A stretch of 64,000 bases of DNA. Origin: Kalymmatonema hyalinum WJT4-NPBG1. Its GTDB lineage: Bacteria > Cyanobacteriota > Cyanobacteriia > Cyanobacteriales > Nostocaceae. Positions 8,996 through 18,306 of the stretch are shown one piece after another. The stretch lies in contig JAHHIB010000045.1 in the NCBI GenBank assembly GCA_019359075.1, positions 1-64,000 on the forward strand, written 5' to 3'. A program made the position numbers and the translations under genes. Position 1 is the first letter of the stretch; every line of letters begins with the position of its first letter. Under the pieces are notes generated by a model, which saw only the letters and a program-made list of their open reading frames with translations, searched no databases and was not told where the DNA came from.

Positions 8996-9511
8996 AGTTA
9001 TTCAAAAAGTTATTCAAAAAATTGATAACAACTGAAGGTAAGAAATAACTTTGGTTCTTAATTCCAGCTTAGATGCAGATAATGTAACAGCCCTCTGCCT
9101 TCAGTTATAAATCTTAATAAAGAGATTTTGCCTAAATTCAATTATTCAGTAAATTCTCGCTATTTTCAGCAAAAAAAATAGCAATATTATACAGATTACT
9201 ATTTTTGTATTTAATTTTATTCGTAGTTAAAACTACAGCAGAGACTTTTTATATTAGTAATTTTTTATACTTTCAAAAGTTCTGTTTTTTTACCGATGCC
9301 TTAATTAGCTATGATTACGGCGATAGCGAACCTAATAACTACGATAAAATATGTATAATTATTATCTAAATATTTTTCTATACTTTGTTTGAATCAGCAG
9401 CAATGATTAACCGCAATGCCACTGAGATTAGCTTGTCAGCAATTGTGGCACTTTATAATGCTGCAATTCCTAGCCTGACAGCACAAAGTCTTTTCCTAAT
9501 GACTAATAACT
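8996..9511. other. Intergenic, strongly AT-rich, no gene seen
   Basis: Promoter sequence for the minus-strand gene ending at 8054 should lie in 8996-9100. The stretch 9120-9400 is very A/T-rich with many T runs and no open frame of note. No hairpin strong enough to name was seen. Confidence 0.5.
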
Positions 9512-10291
9512 TTATTTGATTGCAATGACTCGAATACGTTTATAGTCTGCAAACCAAGTACCGTTTTTGTATAAAGTTGGACGCAACTGATTCTCGATAT
9601 CAGTTAAGGTACTCATCTGAGCGTCAACAGATAATCCATTAAAAAAGCTATTTGCAAACATTTTCAGCCAGTTTTGCATCCCCTGTTCTCCATCCTCTAA
9701 AGGTGTTGGACGTTCAAAAAGAGTTGCAAAAGTTAACTGCAAGCCATGTTTTTCTAGTAAGCTTCCATATTCGCCAATACTGGGGAAGTACCAAGGGCTT
9801 AATGCTGCATCAGCAGGATAACCAGCCTTTTGTAAGGCGTGATAAATAGCGGTAACAATGGCTTGTACATTGCCTTTGCCACCAAATTCAGCCACAAATC
9901 GACCACCTGGTTTCAGTGCCCTATTTATACCAATGACAACTTCTTCAGGTTCTTTAATCCAATGAAGCACAGCATTAGAAAAGATAGCATCAAATTTTTC
10001 TGTAAATGGCAACTTTCTGGCATCTATTACAGAAAAATCTATCGGAGGATAGTTCTGACTGGCTTGTTCAATCATCGTGGAAGCGCTATCGATGCCGATA
10101 ACTTCTGCTCCCTTGCTAGCAATTTTATGAGTTAAATGACCTGTGCCACAACCTAAGTCGAGAATGTATTCCCCTGGTTTTGGGGAGAGTAACTCCACTA
10201 AATCAGTCGCAAGTTCAGAAACAAAAGAATGTTTGCTATCGTAGAGTTCTGCATTCCACTGGTTTTCAAAATCAGTTGATGTTCTGTCCAT
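9512..10291 (-). CDS. Class I SAM-dependent methyltransferase (trans-aconitate methyltransferase-like)
   Basis: This 259-aa soluble enzyme has the canonical SAM-binding order. Motif I is ILDLGCGTGHLTHKIA (about residues 44-59), the acidic end of strand 2 is EVIGIDSAS, motif II/III is FSVIDARKLPF, and motif IV is FDAIFSNAVLHWI. The post-motif RALKPGGRFVAEFGGKGN and the region that follows fit the Tam-like subgroup, whose known members methylate small carboxylic acids. The substrate here cannot be deduced. It starts at ATG 10291 and appears to be a single-gene unit. Confidence 0.8.
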   Translation of the reverse strand: MDRTSTDFENQWNAELYDSKHSFVSELATDLVELLSPKPGEYILDLGCGTGHLTHKIASKGAEVIGIDSASTMIEQASQNYPPIDFSVIDARKLPFTEKFDAIFSNAVLHWIKEPEEVVIGINRALKPGGRFVAEFGGKGNVQAIVTAIYHALQKAGYPADAALSPWYFPSIGEYGSLLEKHGLQLTFATLFERPTPLEDGEQGMQNWLKMFANSFFNGLSVDAQMSTLTDIENQLRPTLYKNGTWFADYKRIRVIAIK

Positions 10292-10324
10292 ATAAATACA
10301 CCAGTAATAAATTAAATTTCTTAG

Positions 10325-10347
10325 AAAAAGCCGATAATCGGCTTTTT
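10325..10347 (-). terminator. Terminator of the membrane GTPase gene
   Basis: AAAAAGCCGAT-A-ATCGGCTTTTT is a perfect stem with A and T flanks on both strands, about 95 bases after the GTPase stop. It lies just upstream of the methyltransferase start, so it also insulates that gene. Confidence 0.75.
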
Positions 10348-10441
10348 GGAACCGCAGCCTGTAGCAGATGAATTATCTTTATTTATCTGTGGTTTCAGCA
10401 GAAAGCGAAGACAGTGCTTACTAGTTTCCTGACTAACCAAG

Positions 10442-12349
10442 TTAAGAGAGCTTGAGATAGTATTCAAACCGCTCCTGGAGTTGTTCAACAGTCAGATTCC
10501 TAGTCCAGTATTCTACTAGAGCGTGACCAAATGCCCAAGCGTTGCGATCAGGTGAAGCAGAGTTTTCCAGCAGCAGCGACCACAGGGAGCGCAGGTCAAA
10601 GTTGAGCGTGTTAGAATTGCCCGTATTCAAGAGCGAGAAAAGGTCGTATGCCATTTGGAGCTTGCCAATGACAACGGGTGTTTGTTCCACTGGAATTTTC
10701 TCTGCTAGCAGATATGCCAAGGTTGGTGCTCCAGTTGATACAGTGGAAATAAACTGAAGAACGGGACTTTTGAGCATTGCAGCCAGCCCTTGTGTGGTTG
10801 TCATTTGGAAGGTGTAGTGGTCGATAATTTTGGCACTAGCAACGGTGCGGGCTTCTAGGTTACGCAAAAAGCGGGCAAGACGGAGTTGCTTAGCAGGTGC
10901 GATCGCATTTATTAGCCCCAACGATAGCGCGTCTACTCCCCAAGCAGTTCGACTCGTTTTGTTATCACTTGTTACAACAGGCAGAACCAAATTACAGAAG
11001 TCGCCCAGAAGCCCAGCACGATACTCGGTGGCTTGGCGAATGGCAATTTCCTTTGGGCGATCGCCCCATTGCCACTCATAAGGTGGCTCCCACTCACGGA
11101 TGGGACGTAGACGATCTACCTGGGTGACGATAGTAATTGCAGGCAAGTCTGCAATTTCCGCCTTCATGTCTGTAAGAAAGTCTACATCCATTTGTAGGGC
11201 AGGATCTAGAGCAGGGGTGACGAGTAGCAGCAAATCGGCGTTTTTGGCATAGTCTAGCACGAGTTTGCGGAAGTCACCACGGTTGATTTGTTCATAACCA
11301 GGGGTATCCCAAAGAGTCATAGTTTCCCCGGTTTGGGTTTGCCACTGGTAATTCTGAATTTTATCTGTACTAGGCAAAACATCGACGGCTGCGAGATCTG
11401 CTTGAAACAGCGTGTTAATCAGGCTGCTTTTTCCAGAACCTGTTCGCCCTGTGAGCAGAATATTGACTGGTTTTTGCTCAACCGCCTGGGTGGGTTCTGC
11501 TTGGACAAGGATGTCTCGAAGTGTTTGAGTCTTTGCTTTGGGTATTGGTGTGGAAACGGAGGATGCTGAAGCAGGCAGTGTGCTACCGCCATAGAGGGCG
11601 ATCGCCTGCCGACATAAGTTTCTCAGGGCAGCTTCCCGCAAAAGCTGACTCAAATTTACCAGCAGTTGCTCAGTTGCTCGGTTACTGGAACGCTGACTGG
11701 CAACTTTCGCCACCGCCACCACCGGGTTCAACACCCACTGTGCCCAGCTCCATGCTTGAGCGAGTTTACGAGCGGATGGCTCCAGCTTACGGTAGACTTC
11801 GTATCCCTGGTATGCCTGCCCAACCGTAACTTGATTGAGGGCAGGGGATAACTTCTGTATCCACTGATCGAGATCATCCACTGTTCCCCGGATCAGCGCG
11901 TAAGCCTGGGGAACGTAAATGTTCAGCAGGGGATATTTTTCTTCAGGATTGTAGATATGAGCGATCGCAACCACAACATCCTGGCATCGCTGCCAAAAGG
12001 TTTGCCAGTCTTCCCAAATCGGGCGATCGCTTTGTGCCGTTTTCAGGATTTCTTGGAGTACGGCTTCTGCTTGCTTCGCGGCGTCAGTTCCTTGTAGGGG
12101 CATATCATCCGCAGTGGATTCCAGTTCTTGGCTGACTTGCGCCATTACCGTTTCCACCTGCTCTACCGCAGAGCGAGTCCATTTGGCTAGCAGCCAACGC
12201 CAGCCCACGAATATGAGGATGAACACGCCCCAAATCCAATTTATGCCCCACTCGTGAATTTGCAACCCTGCGGATACTAGCAAGAAAATGATGATGAAAG
12301 CGATCGGTGTTGCCAATACGATCCATTGCCACGGTTTTAATCGCACCAT
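10442..12349 (-). CDS. Membrane-associated Era/YfjP-like GTPase
   Basis: This protein has about 635 residues when started at the ATG at 12349 (MVRLKPWQW). A longer frame reaches 12442, but its extra 31 residues look non-coding. Two hydrophobic segments lie within the first 50 residues, followed by a helical region. A TRAFAC GTPase domain starts about residue 295, with G1 GRTGSGKSS, G3 DTPGYEQ, and a G4-like TQVDRL where NKxD is expected. The C-terminal 180 residues are helical and resemble the DUF697-type region found behind such GTPases. GTP binding and membrane association are well supported; the cellular role is unknown. It is common in cyanobacteria, often called GTPase or small GTP-binding protein. 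A terminator hairpin follows. Confidence 0.8.
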   Translation of the reverse strand: MVRLKPWQWIVLATPIAFIIIFLLVSAGLQIHEWGINWIWGVFILIFVGWRWLLAKWTRSAVEQVETVMAQVSQELESTADDMPLQGTDAAKQAEAVLQEILKTAQSDRPIWEDWQTFWQRCQDVVVAIAHIYNPEEKYPLLNIYVPQAYALIRGTVDDLDQWIQKLSPALNQVTVGQAYQGYEVYRKLEPSARKLAQAWSWAQWVLNPVVAVAKVASQRSSNRATEQLLVNLSQLLREAALRNLCRQAIALYGGSTLPASASSVSTPIPKAKTQTLRDILVQAEPTQAVEQKPVNILLTGRTGSGKSSLINTLFQADLAAVDVLPSTDKIQNYQWQTQTGETMTLWDTPGYEQINRGDFRKLVLDYAKNADLLLLVTPALDPALQMDVDFLTDMKAEIADLPAITIVTQVDRLRPIREWEPPYEWQWGDRPKEIAIRQATEYRAGLLGDFCNLVLPVVTSDNKTSRTAWGVDALSLGLINAIAPAKQLRLARFLRNLEARTVASAKIIDHYTFQMTTTQGLAAMLKSPVLQFISTVSTGAPTLAYLLAEKIPVEQTPVVIGKLQMAYDLFSLLNTGNSNTLNFDLRSLWSLLLENSASPDRNAWAFGHALVEYWTRNLTVEQLQERFEYYLKLS

Positions 12350-12490
12350 TGCCTTATGCCTGCCTCGATTAGACCTCTTACATAAATGGTAAATCTGAAG
12401 CTTTGTGAAGTCGATTTTTTGCAAAAAGTCTACTGTTTCCAAGCTGGGCAGATTGCATAGGCTATGATGTGAGCTTATCTTCAGCAGTGA

Positions 12491-12739
12491 GCTAAGACAT
12501 TAAAACTCAATATAAAATTTACTCGCTATGTTTGCAAACAAAAAGCTTATAAGATTGGCAAAATAGAAAAAGAAACGCTGGATGTTCTGCGCAATGGGAG
12601 AGTTGAGCAAGAGCAAGCAATGACCGATAGACTGCTAGGCGTTATGGACTATGTCTTGAATGGTGAAACTACAGCAGGAGTGAACGTCCACTCTCCAAGA
12701 TTCGTGTGCAATCGCCCTCCTTCGCTTTACCGAAAAATT
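12491..12739 (+). pseudogene. Gene fragment interrupted by the solo TnpB element
   Basis: A frame open from 12491 encodes text with clear coding character (for example KIGKIEKETLDVLRNGRVEQ). It runs straight into the left end of the TnpB element, stopping at 12758-12760. There is no plausible start codon. I do not recognise the family. The last 20 or so codons before the element look less gene-like. Confidence 0.35.
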
Positions 12740-12814
12740 GGGTTTAAAGCCCCGTCCTAGAAGGACGGCTTTTTGTATTCGTGCTATAATTACGTCAATG
12801 AGTTTAACGTAAAA

Positions 12815-14065
12815 ATGCTGGTATTTGAGGCAAAATTGGAAGGAACAAAGGAGCAGTACGGAAAGCTGGATGAAGCTATCCGTACCGCCCGATTTGTTCG
12901 GAACAGTTGCCTGAGATACTGGATAGATAACTGTGATATTGGTAGATATGAGTTGAGCGCCTATTGCGCCGTTCTGGCACGCGAATTTGAATGGGCGAAC
13001 AACCTCAACTCTATGGCAAGACAAGCTAGCGCTGAAAGAGCTTGGTCTGCCATATCTCGTTTTTATGATAACTGCAAGAAGAAAACACCAGGTAAGAAAG
13101 GATACCCGCGCTACAAGAAAGAACAGACACATGGCAGCGTTGAATACAAAACCAGTGGCTGGAAGCTTTCCGAAGATAGACGGTGTATCACCTTTTCTGA
13201 CGGGTTTGAAGCGGGAACCTTCAAAATGTGGGGAACTCGCGATTTGCACTTCTACCGCCAGTCGCCTAGGTCGGGAGACCCTCCTGCAGCGCTGGCTCAT
13301 CAGTTGAAGCAGTTTAAACGAGTGCGGGTTGTCCGTCGAGCGGACGGGTACTACGTACAGTTTTGCGTTGACCAGGAACGTTTGGAGAAACGGGAACCAA
13401 CCGCCCATAATGTCGGTATTGATGTTGGTTTGAACCACTTCTACACCGATTCTGACGGACAGACTGTTGCCAACCCGCGTCACCTGCGTAAGTCTGAAAA
13501 GTCTTTGAAACGACTGCAACGTCGTTTGTCTAAGACTAAAAAAGGGTCTAAAAATAGAGCTAAGTTTAGAAACAAACTGGCTCGCAAGCATCTCAAGGTA
13601 AGTCGCCAGCGTAAAGACTTTGCTGTGAAGGTAGCAAGGTGCGTAGTGATGTCTAACGACCTCGTGGCGTATGAGGACTTGAAGGTGCGAAACATGGTGA
13701 GGAATCGACACCTTGCTAAATCCATTTCTGATGCAGCGTGGACTCAGTTCCGCTCTTGGGTTGAGTACTTTGGGAAAGTGTTTGGTGTGGTCACGGTTGC
13801 CGTTTCACCCCACTACACGAGCCAGAATTGTTCCAATTGTGGGAAGGTTGTCAAGAAGTCTTTGAGTACTAGGACGCATACTTGTCACCATTGTGGACAT
13901 ACCCAAGATAGGGACTGGAACGCTGCACGAAATATACTTGAGAAAGGACTTCGTACCGTGGGGCACACGGGAACGTCAACGTCTGTGGATGAGAGTGACC
14001 AATACTTGAGTGAGGAAACTCCTTCAAGCAAGTCAACTCGTAGAAACAGAAAGCCCAAGAAGTGA
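12815..14065 (+). CDS. tnpB: RNA-guided endonuclease TnpB
   Basis: This 416-aa protein is counted from ATG 12815 (MLVFEAKLEG). The frame extends upstream to 12773, but those 14 residues lie in the element end. The N-terminal helical domain contains the family text RFVRNSCLRYW. The RuvC-like nuclease has its first Asp in VGIDVGLNHF, its Glu in VAYEDLKVRN and its last Asp in DRDWNAARNIL. A C4 zinc ribbon (CSNCGKVV, CHHCGHTQ) lies inside it. All catalytic residues look intact, so it may be active. TnpB nucleases are known to cut DNA matching an element-derived RNA and to help retain the element. The gene sits 85 bp upstream of the photolyase start. Confidence 0.9.
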   Translation: MLVFEAKLEGTKEQYGKLDEAIRTARFVRNSCLRYWIDNCDIGRYELSAYCAVLAREFEWANNLNSMARQASAERAWSAISRFYDNCKKKTPGKKGYPRYKKEQTHGSVEYKTSGWKLSEDRRCITFSDGFEAGTFKMWGTRDLHFYRQSPRSGDPPAALAHQLKQFKRVRVVRRADGYYVQFCVDQERLEKREPTAHNVGIDVGLNHFYTDSDGQTVANPRHLRKSEKSLKRLQRRLSKTKKGSKNRAKFRNKLARKHLKVSRQRKDFAVKVARCVVMSNDLVAYEDLKVRNMVRNRHLAKSISDAAWTQFRSWVEYFGKVFGVVTVAVSPHYTSQNCSNCGKVVKKSLSTRTHTCHHCGHTQDRDWNAARNILEKGLRTVGHTGTSTSVDESDQYLSEETPSSKSTRRNRKPKK

Positions 14066-14071
14066 TTCTTG

Positions 14072-14107
14072 GAATCCCCGCACTTTTAGCGCGGGGAGGA
14101 TGTCAAC
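14072..14107 (+). ncRNA. Predicted 3-prime scaffold of the TnpB guide RNA
   Basis: A stem GAATCCCCGC with GCGGGGAGGATGTC closes the element's right end. By analogy with IS200/IS605 elements the RNA would overlap the end of tnpB and continue into the flanking sequence as guide. Expression is not visible here. Confidence 0.4.
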
Positions 14108-14191
14108 CTTTAGACTAGTGACAAGTTGTGAGCCCCCACACCACCCCAACTTAAAAATGCCAAACTAGAGATGAAGTAATAGTACGGATGT

Positions 14192-15760
14192 ATGCACATT
14201 CTCTGGTTTCGGCGAGACTTGCGGTTGAACGACAATGAAAGTGTAATTAGCGCAGTCAATAACGATGCTCCTGTCTTACCCTGCTTCATCATTGACCCTT
14301 GGTTTTACGACCAACTAGAGGTAGGTAAAGCACGAGTGAGGTTTCTGTTTGAGTCTCTGGAAAATCTGGACCGCAACTTACGTTCAACAGGAAGTCAACT
14401 CTATTTATTTGAGGGAAAATCTGTATATATTTTACAACAACTTACGCAACAGTTAATGGAAATTGGGCACAAACCCAAGCTCTACTTTAATCGTGACGTG
14501 CAAGTTGAGTATGGAATAACCCGCGATCGCGCTATCATCAACTTTTACCACCAACTCAATCTTGAGTATCACATCGGTCTCAACAACTTCTTGCAAACAG
14601 ATGATGACCATCGCGATCAATGGTTTGATGAGTATTATACATATGTTAGACAAGCGCCTCACCTAACGCCAATTCGCATTAACACCCCACAGCTATCCCT
14701 CAATCTACCCCAACTTACCTTCACTGAAGTCAAACAGAAGTACAGTACTTTCTACGAAACAAAGCGAGTTTACTTCAAAGGTGGAGAAACGCAAGCGCAA
14801 GCGACACTGAACTCATTTCTTACCAAAAGATTTCATGGGTATCATTGGAAACTATCACGCCCCTGGTTAGCACAACAAAAAGCAACGTCTCATCTATCAC
14901 CTCACCTTGCCTTTGGTACAATCTCAGTTCACACAATCTACCAACGCACCAAAGCACGAGCGGCAGAACTATCTCACCAACCAAAGGCAGAGTTTTCTCT
15001 TAAGGCGTTTCGAGACCGATTGCGTTGGCACGATAGTTTTACTCAGCGTTTGTATTTTCATCCGGAAATTGCTCATACTAATCGTTACTCAGAGTTTGAC
15101 GAGTACTACCGACCAGATGAATTGACTCAGCAGCAACAAGAGTTATTTCATGCCTGGTGTGAAGGTATAACTGGTTTCCCAATGGTTGATGCAAGTATGA
15201 GACAACTCAAAACGATGGGTTGGATGAACTTCAGAATGCGGGCAATGTGTGCCACTTTCTTGACTATCAATTGCGGTATCTCTTGGCATCATGGTGCTAG
15301 ACACTATATGAATTATTTGGTAGATGGGGACTTGGCTATTAACAATTGGCAATGGCAAATGCAGGCTGGCATTACTAATCCCCTCAGTGACACTTTTCGC
15401 ATTTACAATCCCAATAAGAATCTTGAGGAGAAAGACTCAGATTTACGCTTTATTTACCATTGGATACCAGAGTTGCTGGGTTATAGTTTATTTGAGATTA
15501 TTCAAGGCAAGTACATTGAACTAGGTTCATATCAAAAGCCTATTTTAGATTGGTCAATGACCCGTAAGGTCAATGGTAAAATTGTCTCCGATATCCGCTC
15601 TCGCGTACGGGAACGGTTGCTGGCTAATGGTGGTGATGAGTATGAAGGGGCGATCGCCACAAAAACAACTGTTGAGAAATACTTTGAGTCCAAAGATAAA
15701 CAATATAAGCAATATAAGCAATTTAAGGATAAAGAGTCTCAATATCTGGAAGTGAATTAG
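14192..15760 (+). CDS. Cryptochrome/photolyase family protein (FAD-binding)
   Basis: This 522-aa protein begins with the photolyase alpha/beta domain (MHILWFRRDLRLNDN), which often binds an antenna chromophore. From about residue 205 it has the helical FAD domain: HLSPHLAFGTIS, FRDRLRWHDSF, GFPMVDASMRQL, GWMNFRMRAMCATFL, NNWQWQMQAG and FRIYNPNKN. The FAD-pocket text is complete. This group is commonly annotated deoxyribodipyrimidine photolyase, repairing UV pyrimidine dimers with blue light. The C-terminal 40 residues are charged and repetitive (KQYKQYKQF). A purely signalling cryptochrome role cannot be excluded. A hairpin terminator follows. Confidence 0.85.
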   Translation: MHILWFRRDLRLNDNESVISAVNNDAPVLPCFIIDPWFYDQLEVGKARVRFLFESLENLDRNLRSTGSQLYLFEGKSVYILQQLTQQLMEIGHKPKLYFNRDVQVEYGITRDRAIINFYHQLNLEYHIGLNNFLQTDDDHRDQWFDEYYTYVRQAPHLTPIRINTPQLSLNLPQLTFTEVKQKYSTFYETKRVYFKGGETQAQATLNSFLTKRFHGYHWKLSRPWLAQQKATSHLSPHLAFGTISVHTIYQRTKARAAELSHQPKAEFSLKAFRDRLRWHDSFTQRLYFHPEIAHTNRYSEFDEYYRPDELTQQQQELFHAWCEGITGFPMVDASMRQLKTMGWMNFRMRAMCATFLTINCGISWHHGARHYMNYLVDGDLAINNWQWQMQAGITNPLSDTFRIYNPNKNLEEKDSDLRFIYHWIPELLGYSLFEIIQGKYIELGSYQKPILDWSMTRKVNGKIVSDIRSRVRERLLANGGDEYEGAIATKTTVEKYFESKDKQYKQYKQFKDKESQYLEVN

Positions 15761-15778
15761 CGCTACATACCAAATAAA

Positions 15779-15796
15779 AACACCCAATGGGGTGTT
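15779..15796 (+). terminator. Hairpin after the photolyase gene
   Basis: AACACCC-AATG-GGGTGTT lies 19 bases after the stop codon, with a weak T tail (GTAACT). It is a likely terminator with partial strength. Confidence 0.5.
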
Positions 15797-15825
15797 GTAA
15801 CTATGGCTATTCATCTGCCCTTTCT

Positions 15826-15840
15826 AGGACTTACGCATCG
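15826..15840. repeat. Single end of the 180-bp inverted-repeat element
   Basis: AGGACTTACGCATCG matches the left terminal repeat of the elements at 18391 and 51786. The other end is missing, so this is a fragment. Confidence 0.4.
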
Positions 15841-15997
15841 TACATAAGTACTATAGGAGATTTGGATATTTCAATCATGTCTAGCACTCAACACGAGCTT
15901 GAGAGCAAGCAAATCAGCGTTATACGAAGCGCCTAAAATGACAATTTCGTGATGCAGATTATGGTCGATTTGTACAGTGGGTAACTCCTACAGTCTA

Positions 15998-16031
15998 GAA
16001 TCCTTGCTTTTCAAAGCAGGGAGAGTTCAAC
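15998..16031 (+). mobile_element. Orphan TnpB-element right end
   Basis: GAATCCTTGC-TTTTCAAA-GCAGGGAGAGTTCAAC keeps the shape and terminal text of the TnpB right ends at 1981-2025 and 14072-14107, but has no tnpB. An AACTCCT motif upstream is also shared with the intact element. It is a relic, or a stand-alone guide-RNA scaffold. Confidence 0.5.
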
Positions 16032-16046
16032 CAAGTGATTAAGCTC

Positions 16047-17558
16047 CTACCCCAAAAACAGCTTGTATGCAGGGTTCTGGCTTTCATCCCAATAGCGGTA
16101 ACCAAGTGTATCGAGAAATGCTTGCCATTCCTCCATCTCGTGCGGGGGTACTTGCATGCCAACGACAATTCGCCCGTAGTCTGCCCCGTTGTTGCGGTAG
16201 TGGAACACGCTGATATTCCAGTTGGGGCTCATGGAAGCGACGAACTTCATCAATGCACCAGGACGTTCGGGAAACTCGAAACGGTAAAGCAATTCATTGT
16301 GAGCCAGAGAAGAGCGCCCACCAACCATGTGCCGCAAATGCAATTTTGTCAGTTCGTCATCGGTTAAGTCAATGGTTTTGAACCCACAGGCTTCAAAGAT
16401 TTGAACCATCTTTGCTGCATCGGCACGGTTTTGAATTTGCACCCCCACAAAAATATGTGCTTCTTTTTCATCGGCAATGCGATAGTTAAATTCAGTCAGA
16501 TTGCGTTTGCCAATACATTCACAAAACTTGCGTAGACTCCCCCGTTCTTCGGGGATCGCCACAGCAAAAATGGCTTCGCGGCGTTCACCCAACTCTGCCC
16601 GTTCGGCAACAAAGCGGAGTCGATCAAAGTTCATGTTGGCACCGCAAGCAACCGCAATTAACGTTTGTCCCTCGATTTGTTCCCGTTCGACGTAGGCTTT
16701 CGCACCGGCGATCGCCAGCGCCCCTGCTGGTTCCAGAATTGAGCGTGTATCCTCAAACACGTCTTTAATTGCAGCACAAGTGTCATCCGTATCGACGAGA
16801 ATGATGTCATCCACATATTGCTGACACAACCGGAAAGTTTCTTCACCCACTTCCCGCACTGCGACTCCATCAGCAAATAAACCAACTTGAGGCAAACGCA
16901 CCCGTCTCCCTGCTTTCAAAGATTGATACATGGCATCGGCATCGACTGGTTCAACGCCAATAATCTTAATTTCGGGACGCAACCGTTTCACGTATGCTGC
17001 AATGCCAGAGATTAATCCGCCACCGCCAATCGCGACAAAAATGGCATGGATGGGTTGCTGATATTGTCGCAGAATTTCCATACCTATCGTTCCCTGTCCA
17101 GCAATCACATACGGATCATCAAAGGGATGAATAAAGGTTAACCCTTTTTCTGCCTCCAATTGACGGGCATAGGCATAGGCATCGTCGTAGGTATCGCCAT
17201 GCAACACAACCTCTCCCCCACGGGCTTTTACCGCATCCACCTTCATTCGTGGTGTCGTTACCGGCATAACGATAATAGCTCTTGTTCCCAGCTGACGAGC
17301 ACCGAGGGCAACCCCTTGGGCGTGGTTTCCGGCAGATGAAGCAATTACACCCTGTGCCAACAGATCCGGCGGCAGTTGTGCCATTTTGTTATAAGCACCA
17401 CGCAACTTAAAGGAAAATACTGACTGCATATCTTCCCGCTTGAGCAGCAGTTTATTATTCAGCCGTGTGGACAAATTTGGGGCATATTCCAGTGGTGTTT
17501 CCTGGGCTACATCATACACACGGGCAGTCAGGATTTGAACCAGGTAATCACAATACAT
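16047..17558 (-). CDS. ilvA: Threonine ammonia-lyase, biosynthetic
   Basis: This 503-aa PLP enzyme converts L-threonine to 2-oxobutanoate and ammonia, the first step towards isoleucine. The catalytic fold covers about residues 5-325, with the PLP lysine in SVFSFKLRGAYNKM (Lys51), a Ser/Asn substrate loop SSAGNHAQG and a phosphate-binding GGGGLISG. Two ACT-like regulatory units follow (about 325-420 and 425-503), as in long isoleucine-feedback-inhibited enzymes. I start at the second ATG (17558, MYCDYLVQIL), as the earlier one adds only three residues. It stands alone. A fragment of a second copy lies at 42712-42765. Confidence 0.93.
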   Translation of the reverse strand: MYCDYLVQILTARVYDVAQETPLEYAPNLSTRLNNKLLLKREDMQSVFSFKLRGAYNKMAQLPPDLLAQGVIASSAGNHAQGVALGARQLGTRAIIVMPVTTPRMKVDAVKARGGEVVLHGDTYDDAYAYARQLEAEKGLTFIHPFDDPYVIAGQGTIGMEILRQYQQPIHAIFVAIGGGGLISGIAAYVKRLRPEIKIIGVEPVDADAMYQSLKAGRRVRLPQVGLFADGVAVREVGEETFRLCQQYVDDIILVDTDDTCAAIKDVFEDTRSILEPAGALAIAGAKAYVEREQIEGQTLIAVACGANMNFDRLRFVAERAELGERREAIFAVAIPEERGSLRKFCECIGKRNLTEFNYRIADEKEAHIFVGVQIQNRADAAKMVQIFEACGFKTIDLTDDELTKLHLRHMVGGRSSLAHNELLYRFEFPERPGALMKFVASMSPNWNISVFHYRNNGADYGRIVVGMQVPPHEMEEWQAFLDTLGYRYWDESQNPAYKLFLG

Positions 17559-17636
17559 GGGCGTCAACAGAATGGTAAATGCCAGATGGATGATAATTTT
17601 ACGATAGTTGCGTACCTATTCTGTCGATAATGTTGA

Positions 17637-18026
17637 CTATTTCAAAAATTGAGCCATTTGATAAGACATAACTGCTTCATCAACCGTCAAGATTGTCAAG
17701 TTGTGCTGCAAAGATTGACAAATGAGTAAACGGTCAAATGGATCACGGTGTAGAGATGGTAACTTTATTAACTGAGCAACACTTGCCTCATCAACCGTGA
17801 GGCTATCAATTCGGTGTTGTTCGCGTTGCTTAGGTAGATAGATTTCAGGAGACTCTGGTAGCGGAAGTTTTCCCAGTTGATATTTGATGATGCACTCCCA
17901 CAATGAGACAACACTCAAATAAACAGTATTGTTAGGATTTTGAATACTATCCCGAAAGATTGCTGATAGCTGATTGCTACCACTAATGAACCAGAGAAAT
18001 ATGTGAGTATCTAACAACAGTTTCAT
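17637..18026 (-). CDS. vapC: PIN-domain toxin (VapC-like ribonuclease)
   Basis: This 129-aa protein begins MKLLLDTHIFLWF, with the first PIN aspartate. A longer frame to 18182 runs through the antitoxin gene and is not used. The other acidic residues sit in SLWECIIK, LHRDPFDRLLI and TVDEAV, the standard PIN order for a Mg-dependent RNase. It lies four bases downstream of a small antitoxin gene, the usual antitoxin-toxin order. The target RNA is unknown. It is expected to be neutralised by direct binding of the upstream product. Confidence 0.85.
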   Translation of the reverse strand: MKLLLDTHIFLWFISGSNQLSAIFRDSIQNPNNTVYLSVVSLWECIIKYQLGKLPLPESPEIYLPKQREQHRIDSLTVDEASVAQLIKLPSLHRDPFDRLLICQSLQHNLTILTVDEAVMSYQMAQFLK

Positions 18027-18030
18027 TGAG

Positions 18031-18264
18031 TTAGAAATTCCCCTCAAAGTCACTAAGAATATCTTCAGGCAATGGATCATTAAAATCAGGGGGGACTGTA
18101 AACTCTCCTGCACAAAGAGCAAATGGACGGAGTTCTTTTTGGGTTTGTGAAAGTGCGGGCTGACTTCTGCGGGCTTTTGCAAATAGCAGGAAATCTAAAA
18201 CCTCCTCAACCAAAAAATCTGGAGCTTGAGCAATTTCCTGTATCAATTGTTCTCGCGCAGTCAT
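18031..18264 (-). CDS. Antitoxin of a VapC-type pair (DUF2281-like)
   Basis: This 77-aa acidic protein begins MTAREQLIQEIAQAPDFLVEEVLDFLLFAK. That helical pattern is typical of DUF2281 antitoxins found beside cyanobacterial PIN toxins. The C-terminal tail (DPLPEDILSDFEGNF) is the likely toxin-binding part. The stop lies four bases before the toxin ATG, which implies translational coupling. It resembles the antitoxin at 36245-36544. Confidence 0.75.
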   Translation of the reverse strand: MTAREQLIQEIAQAPDFLVEEVLDFLLFAKARRSQPALSQTQKELRPFALCAGEFTVPPDFNDPLPEDILSDFEGNF

Positions 18265-18306
18265 TGTCTTATATCTCCTTCAACATTCAACGTTCAATGA
18301 TTTGTA

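Larger units (their letters stand above)
12740..14107 (+). mobile_element. Solo TnpB element of IS200/IS605 (IS1341-like) type
   Basis: The left end is a stem-loop AGCCCCGTCC..GGACGGCT (12748-12770). The right end is GAATCCCCGC..GCGGGGAGG ending in GTCAAC (14072-14107). Only tnpB lies between, with no TnpA, so the element would need a transposase in trans. The right end is also the scaffold part of the expected guide RNA, whose guide would be the flank beyond 14107. Confidence 0.8.

Noticed and set aside
12635-13711. Long minus-strand frame of 358 codons
   Set aside because: It is antisense to tnpB, whose motifs are unambiguous.
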